Below the pieces are notes generated by a model. The model saw only the letters and a program-made list of their open reading frames with translations, had not been told where the DNA came from and searched no databases. A DNA stretch of 44,980 nucleotides from Deltaproteobacteria bacterium (lineage in GTDB: Bacteria; Myxococcota_A; UBA9042): contig VGRO01000027.1 of the NCBI GenBank assembly GCA_016875335.1, positions 1 to 44,980 of the forward strand, in the 5' to 3' direction. Of this stretch, positions 41,499 to 44,980 are shown piece by piece (position 1 is the stretch's first letter; every line of letters begins with the position of its first letter). The position numbers and the translations under genes are program-made.

Positions 41499-41860
41499 GC
41501 CGCACAGTCCTTTGGCGCCCGACGCCGCATTGGCCCGGTCCGGCCGGCCATGTCGTGGTCCCGATCCGGTGATCGACCCGGGTGCTTGGACGCGGCGACA
41601 TGGCTGGTGAGGGATTCTACAGTGTCGCGAGGGGCAGCGCCAGCAGGTCAATCGCGGCCGGTGGGGTCGTCGTGCCTCTACCCTGCGGCGGCGGGGCTGC
41701 ACCGGGTTGCGGCGACCGCCACGGCACGCTGCGAAAACGTCGATTTTGTGAGCCTACAGGCACAGGTAGCGCGCGTTCCAGCGCCGACGTGGCATCGGCC
41801 GGAACAGTCGTTGTCCGCCTCGCGGCGTGCAGGCCGCTGGCCGGCGTTGCTGATCGTGTG
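41499..41860. other. 362-base intergenic region
   Basis: Between the zinc-ribbon kinase and the DsbA-like gene. A TAGAAT -10-like box lies at 41614-41619 (minus) with no good -35. Open frames here are short and overlap the flanks; none has convincing protein sequence. Confidence 0.45.
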
Positions 41861-42304
41861 TCACGCGGCGAACTGCGCGACGTGTTCCGGTGGATTGCGG
41901 CCGAGCAGGACGTGGCCGTCCGCGCGCACCAGGCACGGCAGCTCGGGGCCGCCCAGGGCGCGCCACTGCGCCAGGTGGGCGAACACCTCGGTCTCGGCAG
42001 CGGCGTCGGCGCCCAGGCGGTCCAGTCCCGCCGCGCCGCCCAGGTCGCACAACGCCTGCGGGTCGTACACGTCGCGACCGGCCGCGACGGCGTCGAGCAC
42101 GGCCGTCACGAACGCGTCCAAGCGATCCGGCCGCTCGCGCGCAACCCACTGCAGCGCTGCCAGCGTCAGCATTTGGGTCGCCGCGTGCCGGGCCGTCGTG
42201 GCTCCGAGCGCAAGCCCGCACGGCCGCGCCCTGACCTTGCGCGCGCGCATCTGACGCCACGTTTCAGCATTGGAGGCATCGGCGAGGTCGAAGTACCAGT
42301 CCAC
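41861..42304 (-). CDS. short DsbA/HCCA-isomerase-like protein lacking the thioredoxin N-terminus
   Basis: 147 residues from GTG 42304, with GGAGG six bases ahead, a strong ribosome site that fixes the start. The opening WYFDLADASNAETW resembles the start of DsbA/2-hydroxychromene-2-carboxylate isomerase proteins (FYFDLxSPYS), followed by a helical insert (AATQMLTLAALQWVARE, DAFVTAVLDAVAAGRDVYDP) and a cut end (PCLVRADGHVLLG, HVAQF). The catalytic CxxC and much of the family fold are absent or shortened, so catalysis by the DsbA mechanism is unlikely. It might be a degenerate or minimal family member. The stop is TGA; reading through it adds 34 residues without family likeness. Confidence 0.55.
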   Translation of the reverse strand: MDWYFDLADASNAETWRQMRARKVRARPCGLALGATTARHAATQMLTLAALQWVARERPDRLDAFVTAVLDAVAAGRDVYDPQALCDLGGAAGLDRLGADAAAETEVFAHLAQWRALGGPELPCLVRADGHVLLGRNPPEHVAQFAA

Positions 42305-42418
42305 GAGTCCCTCCGCGGGTCACCTGGCGTTCGATCGCCGACGGCCACCCTTCGCATCCAGTTGTCGCTGCGCGGGCCAAGGTTCACGGTTTCGGCGCTT
42401 CCCCCAGGCCACCGCGGG

Positions 42419-43684
42419 TCAGTCGCGCATCGCGTCGCCGATGTCGCTCGTTCCCGACCCCGACGGTTCGAGCGCAAAGCGCCGTTCCGTGAACGCGTAC
42501 GGTCCAGGCGTCAACTCGATGACCGTGTGGATCGGCACGTCCAGGTGCAGCACCTGTTCGGGGCGGCGATCGGTAAAGTAGGCATACAGGACGCGCAGCA
42601 CCGCCTGGTGGCCCACGACCAGCACCGGTTCGCGCTCTCTTTCCAGTTCGAGAATCACCGGTTCCAGGCGCTGGGTCACGTCGACGTAGCTCTCGCCGCG
42701 CGGGTAGCGGTAGTTGAGCTTGTCGGCCTGGCGCGCCGCGTATTCCTCCGGCATGCGTTCTGCGATCTCGGCGTAGGTCATGGCGTCGCACAGGCCGCCG
42801 TCGATCTCGTCCAGCGCCCGCCACGGCATGAACGGCAGGTGCAGTTCGCGCGCCGTCTCGACCGTGCGCCGCAGCGTGCTCGTCCACACCGTCGGAGGCC
42901 GAATCGCGTGCTCGCGCACAAACGAGGCGAGCGCACGGGCGTAGTTGCGACCGTTGGGGGTCAGCGGGCTGTCGCCGCCGATGCGGCCCTGGACGTTGAA
43001 CTCGGATTCTCCGTGGCGCGTCAGCCAGATGGGCCGGCGCACCAGGTGCATGTTCATCAGGAAGTGCACGAGCTTGCCGGTCACGTATCCCTGAATCTGG
43101 TGCATGACGATGACTCGGCCGACGTCGATGAGCTTGATGTAGCTGTAGTTCTCCTCGTGCACCGGTTCGTAGGCCCGCGTGTAGTGGTCGATGCGCGCGC
43201 GGAAATCGCGGGCCGCTTCGTCGGGGTCCACTCCCTCATAGTCCGGTGACGTCAGTTTGGTCTCGCGGATGTTCGACTCGATGATCGCCGGGTCCTCGCA
43301 CACCGATTCGACGAACACGACGTCCAGGCCCACCTGCGAGCACCGGTCGAACACCTGGCGTCGCCGCGCCGCTGTGGTATTGGTCGCGTCATAGATGCCG
43401 ACCTGGCCGCCGCCGCGCATCCACGTGACCAGGTCTTCGAGCGCCAGCGCGGCCAGTTCGTTGCGCAGTCGGTTGCCCTCTTCGTTGGTCGGATTGAAGA
43501 AGTCGTGGCGGTGGTGGCGGCCGAGCCGCGTCCGCCGGTAGTCGCCGATGTTGAACGCCCGCGTCGCAAACCCGAGCCAGTTCAGGTAGCGCGCGACCTT
43601 GCGGCCGATGTGGGTCTTGCCGCGCGCCGGCAGGCCGACCAGAACGACCACCAGCCGGGTCTTCTCGGGCGTGAACGGGCTCAT
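42419..43684 (-). CDS. 6-phosphofructo-2-kinase / fructose-2,6-bisphosphatase homologue
   Basis: 421 residues with both halves of the eukaryotic PFKFB enzyme, which makes and removes fructose-2,6-bisphosphate. The N-terminal kinase half has the P-loop GLPARGKT (17-24), FNIGDYRR (44-51), IYDATNTT (97-104) and DPDEA near 153-157. The C-terminal phosphatase half has TRHGESEFN (His224 phospho-enzyme site), RIGGDSPLT, LDEIDGG (E293), NYRYPRGESYVD and VVGHQAV (H359), matching the mammalian enzyme closely. Both domains look catalytically complete. ATG 43684 gives the usual N-terminus. It stands alone, divergent from selC. Which sugar metabolism it controls is not shown; the glycogen genes lie at the far end of the window. 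Confidence 0.92.
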   Translation of the reverse strand: MSPFTPEKTRLVVVLVGLPARGKTHIGRKVARYLNWLGFATRAFNIGDYRRTRLGRHHRHDFFNPTNEEGNRLRNELAALALEDLVTWMRGGGQVGIYDATNTTAARRRQVFDRCSQVGLDVVFVESVCEDPAIIESNIRETKLTSPDYEGVDPDEAARDFRARIDHYTRAYEPVHEENYSYIKLIDVGRVIVMHQIQGYVTGKLVHFLMNMHLVRRPIWLTRHGESEFNVQGRIGGDSPLTPNGRNYARALASFVREHAIRPPTVWTSTLRRTVETARELHLPFMPWRALDEIDGGLCDAMTYAEIAERMPEEYAARQADKLNYRYPRGESYVDVTQRLEPVILELEREREPVLVVGHQAVLRVLYAYFTDRRPEQVLHLDVPIHTVIELTPGPYAFTERRFALEPSGSGTSDIGDAMRD

Positions 43685-43813
43685 GCGTGCAGCAACCACG
43701 GCGACCTGCGGCGGCGGATCCGCGCGGCAACGCAGCGTACCACGGTTCGGCGCAGGCGACAGTTTCGGCGCGGGTTGGCGCGATACCGGCATCGGCGCGG
43801 CGCGCCACCCCGC

Positions 43814-43842
43814 TTGACGGCCCGCGGCAGCCGCTGCATCGT
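43814..43842 (+). promoter_or_regulatory. candidate promoter for selC
   Basis: A -35 box TTGACG (43814-43819, 5/6) and a weak -10 CATCGT (43837-43842, 3/6) separated by 17 bases. Their position predicts transcription beginning at about 43849, the first base of the selenocysteine tRNA, which is what makes it attractive despite the poor -10. Confidence 0.4.
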
Positions 43843-43848
43843 AGCGGT

Positions 43849-43945
43849 GGAGGTGCGTGGGTTCTGGTGAATCCCACAGTCTTCAAAACTGCTGTGAGGC
43901 GCGACGAGCGTCTCGGGGGAGTTCGATTCTCCTGCACTTCCGCCA
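43849..43945 (+). tRNA. selC: selenocysteine tRNA, anticodon TCA
   Basis: 97 bases. The 8-bp acceptor stem (GGAGGTGC 43849-43856 with GCACTTCC 43934-43941, one G-U pair) and a D stem of up to six base pairs (TGGG 43858-43861 with CCCA 43873-43876, outer part) are the hallmarks of tRNA-Sec. The anticodon loop CTTCAAA (43881-43887) carries TCA at 43883-43885, reading UGA. A long variable arm (about 43892-43918), the T loop GTTCGATTC (43921-43929) and an encoded CCA (43943-43945) follow. This tRNA is charged with serine and converted to selenocysteine by SelA using SelD-made selenophosphate, then delivered by SelB at SECIS sites; none of those genes is in the window. Confidence 0.96.
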
Positions 43946-43969
43946 TCCTGTGAGGCGCAACTGCCAACC

Positions 43970-44383
43970 ATGCCAGAGTCTGTCAAACGCACGCTGCGGG
44001 TCGTCGCCGCTCAGATTCGCGACCAAAACGGCAACTACTTGATTACGCAGCGGTTGCCTCATGCCGCCCTCCCGCTGCTATGGGAATTTCCGGGCGGAAA
44101 GGTCGAACCCGGCGAAAGCGACGAAGCGGCGCTCGTTCGCGAGATCCAGGAAGAACTCGACGTCGTCATCGAGCCGACCGGTCCCGCGGCCAGCATGGTG
44201 GCCGAATACGAACGTCATGTCATCGATTTCCATAGCTTTCCGGCGCGCATCGTTCGCGGCGCTCCGCGGCGGATCGGCGTGTGGGAGTTCCGCTGGGTGA
44301 GCCCCGCCGATCTCGGCGACTACCGCTTTCCGCCCGTCGACCAGGCGGCGATCGAGCGGCTCGTGGGGCAGTGGGTGGCCTGA
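43970..44383 (+). CDS. mutT: MutT-type Nudix hydrolase
   Basis: 137 residues. The Nudix box GGKVEPGESDEAALVREIQEELDV (about 45-68) has the catalytic Glu residues of the GX5EX7REUXEE pattern; the usual Gly after EE is Leu. The start MPESVKRTLRVVAAQI and the rest match MutT, which hydrolyses 8-oxo-dGTP (and 8-oxo-GTP) to keep oxidised G out of DNA. Related Nudix proteins have other nucleotide substrates, so the substrate is inferred. ATG 43970 lies 24 bases after the tRNA end, so readthrough transcription from selC is possible. The stop is 19 bases from the convergent partial gene. Confidence 0.88.
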   Translation: MPESVKRTLRVVAAQIRDQNGNYLITQRLPHAALPLLWEFPGGKVEPGESDEAALVREIQEELDVVIEPTGPAASMVAEYERHVIDFHSFPARIVRGAPRRIGVWEFRWVSPADLGDYRFPPVDQAAIERLVGQWVA

Positions 44384-44402
44384 GCGTCTGGGACGGTTGG
44401 AT

Positions 44403-44980
44403 TCAGCGGCCCGCGGGCCGGCACTGCCCCGCCAGGCAGGTCGCGTCTGGACCGCACGGCGTGCCATCGGTCAAGCCGTCGGCGACCTGCCGGACGGGCG
44501 CGCGCAGCGTCCACTTCGCCGTACAGGCGGCGTCGCGTGCGGCCGGTTCTGCGTCCTCGTGCTTGCCAAAGCGAGTCGCCAGCACGGTCCACACATCATG
44601 GGCCGGGTGGGCTGCCGCCGAAATCGCCCACCACTGTTCGCTATCGTCGACGGCCAAGGCCAGCGGCGTCTCGGGCGACGGCCACGGCGCTGTGGCTTCG
44701 GCGACAGCGCCAGGCCCCATGGCGCGCTCCACGACCAACCCCTGACCGCGCGCCTGGGCCCAGATGGCCGCCGATGTGTGGCCCGCGGCGACCACCTGGG
44801 GCGCCCGCTGTGCAACCGTCGAGCGCGCGGCGACGCCGCCATTGGCATCGACCTGGACAATCGACCACCCGGCGGCGGCCCCGGCCCTTGCGGGCGCATG
44901 GGACTCCAACACCAGCAAGACGCCTTCGGGGCTCGGCACTGCGGCGACCACCGCGGCCTGGGCGGGCGCGTGGGCCGCGT
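44403..44980 (-). CDS. partial secreted or surface protein, 5' end outside the window
   Basis: The frame is open to the right edge, so the N-terminus is missing; about 192 residues are visible. The C-terminal part has beta-propeller-like turns (GVLLVLESH, VQVDANGGVAARS, LALAVDDSEQWWAISAA) and an end with CTAKWT, GTPCGPDATCLAGQC, a Cys motif (C-x5-C-x4-C) like those in the Cys-rich surface proteins of this window. No family can be named. The GTG at 44951 is probably not the true start, because sensible sequence continues beyond it. Confidence 0.6.
   Translation of the reverse strand, partial: AAHAPAQAAVVAAVPSPEGVLLVLESHAPARAGAAAGWSIVQVDANGGVAARSTVAQRAPQVVAAGHTSAAIWAQARGQGLVVERAMGPGAVAEATAPWPSPETPLALAVDDSEQWWAISAAAHPAHDVWTVLATRFGKHEDAEPAARDAACTAKWTLRAPVRQVADGLTDGTPCGPDATCLAGQCRPAGR

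Noticed and set aside
41759-41863. UGA of the DsbA-like gene as a selenocysteine codon
   Set aside because: Reading through to the TAG at 41759-41761 gives 34 residues unlike the family, and no CxxU motif is created.
44409-44420. A GC palindrome near the mutT stop as a terminator
   Set aside because: It lies within the coding end of the minus-strand partial gene, is short, and has no T-run.

Overview
The window is about 45 kb of very GC-rich bacterial DNA with closely packed genes on both strands. Gene content points to a deltaproteobacterial lineage, most likely Myxococcota or a close relative (inference, since no rRNA or species marker is present). The clues are two Hanks-type Ser/Thr kinases, PEGA-domain proteins, large cysteine-rich lipoproteins with low-complexity linkers, many outer-membrane barrels and lipoproteins, an IleRS with type-2 (eukaryote-like) features, and a bifunctional PFK-2/FBPase-2. 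A selenocysteine tRNA (selC) shows that the genome encodes selenoproteins, although none is visible here.

Layout. Positions 1-3.0 kb hold glgC and glgA (glycogen synthesis). On the minus strand at 3.0-5.3 kb, iadA (isoaspartyl dipeptidase) and tesB (acyl-CoA thioesterase) are split by a 202-bp inverted-repeat element whose TCA target duplication preserves both the iadA stop codon and the tesB ribosome-binding site. At 5.4-10.2 kb (plus) lie a small acidic lipoprotein, an unassigned radical SAM protein and a GH31 glycosidase lipoprotein, ending at a long hairpin. At 10.3-13.6 kb (minus) are a membrane protein with two cNMP-binding domains, a translationally coupled small secreted protein, and an M23 peptidase. 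A TPR-like helical protein follows (plus), then def-fmt-proC and a coiled-coil protein (minus).

The segment 17.9-26.4 kb is an envelope cluster on the minus strand: a lipoprotein with four somatomedin-B-like modules, an outer-membrane barrel, a LolA-like sorting protein, a PEGA protein, a Kelch-like lipoprotein and a small lipoprotein. Running the other way, 26.9-32.0 kb is a probable operon with overlapping starts: Ser/Thr kinase with an external PEGA domain, TPR/PEGA membrane protein, YkgJ-like cysteine-cluster protein, and an amidohydrolase lipoprotein.

The segment 32.0-34.9 kb (minus) holds a barrel protein and a secreted glucodextranase-C-like protein. ileS follows (plus), then a tandem-repeat Cys-rich lipoprotein and a second kinase with an N-terminal zinc ribbon and a C-terminal tail anchor (minus). 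Next come a truncated DsbA-like protein and the PFK-2/FBPase-2 homologue (minus), selC and a MutT-type Nudix hydrolase (plus), and a gene open at the right edge (minus).

The most unusual items are the element inserted between iadA and tesB, the somatomedin-B-like lipoprotein inside the envelope cluster, the bacterial PFK-2/FBPase-2 next to selC, and the pairing of a cNMP sensor with a pseudopilin-like protein. Functions are read from motifs only; no database search was possible.
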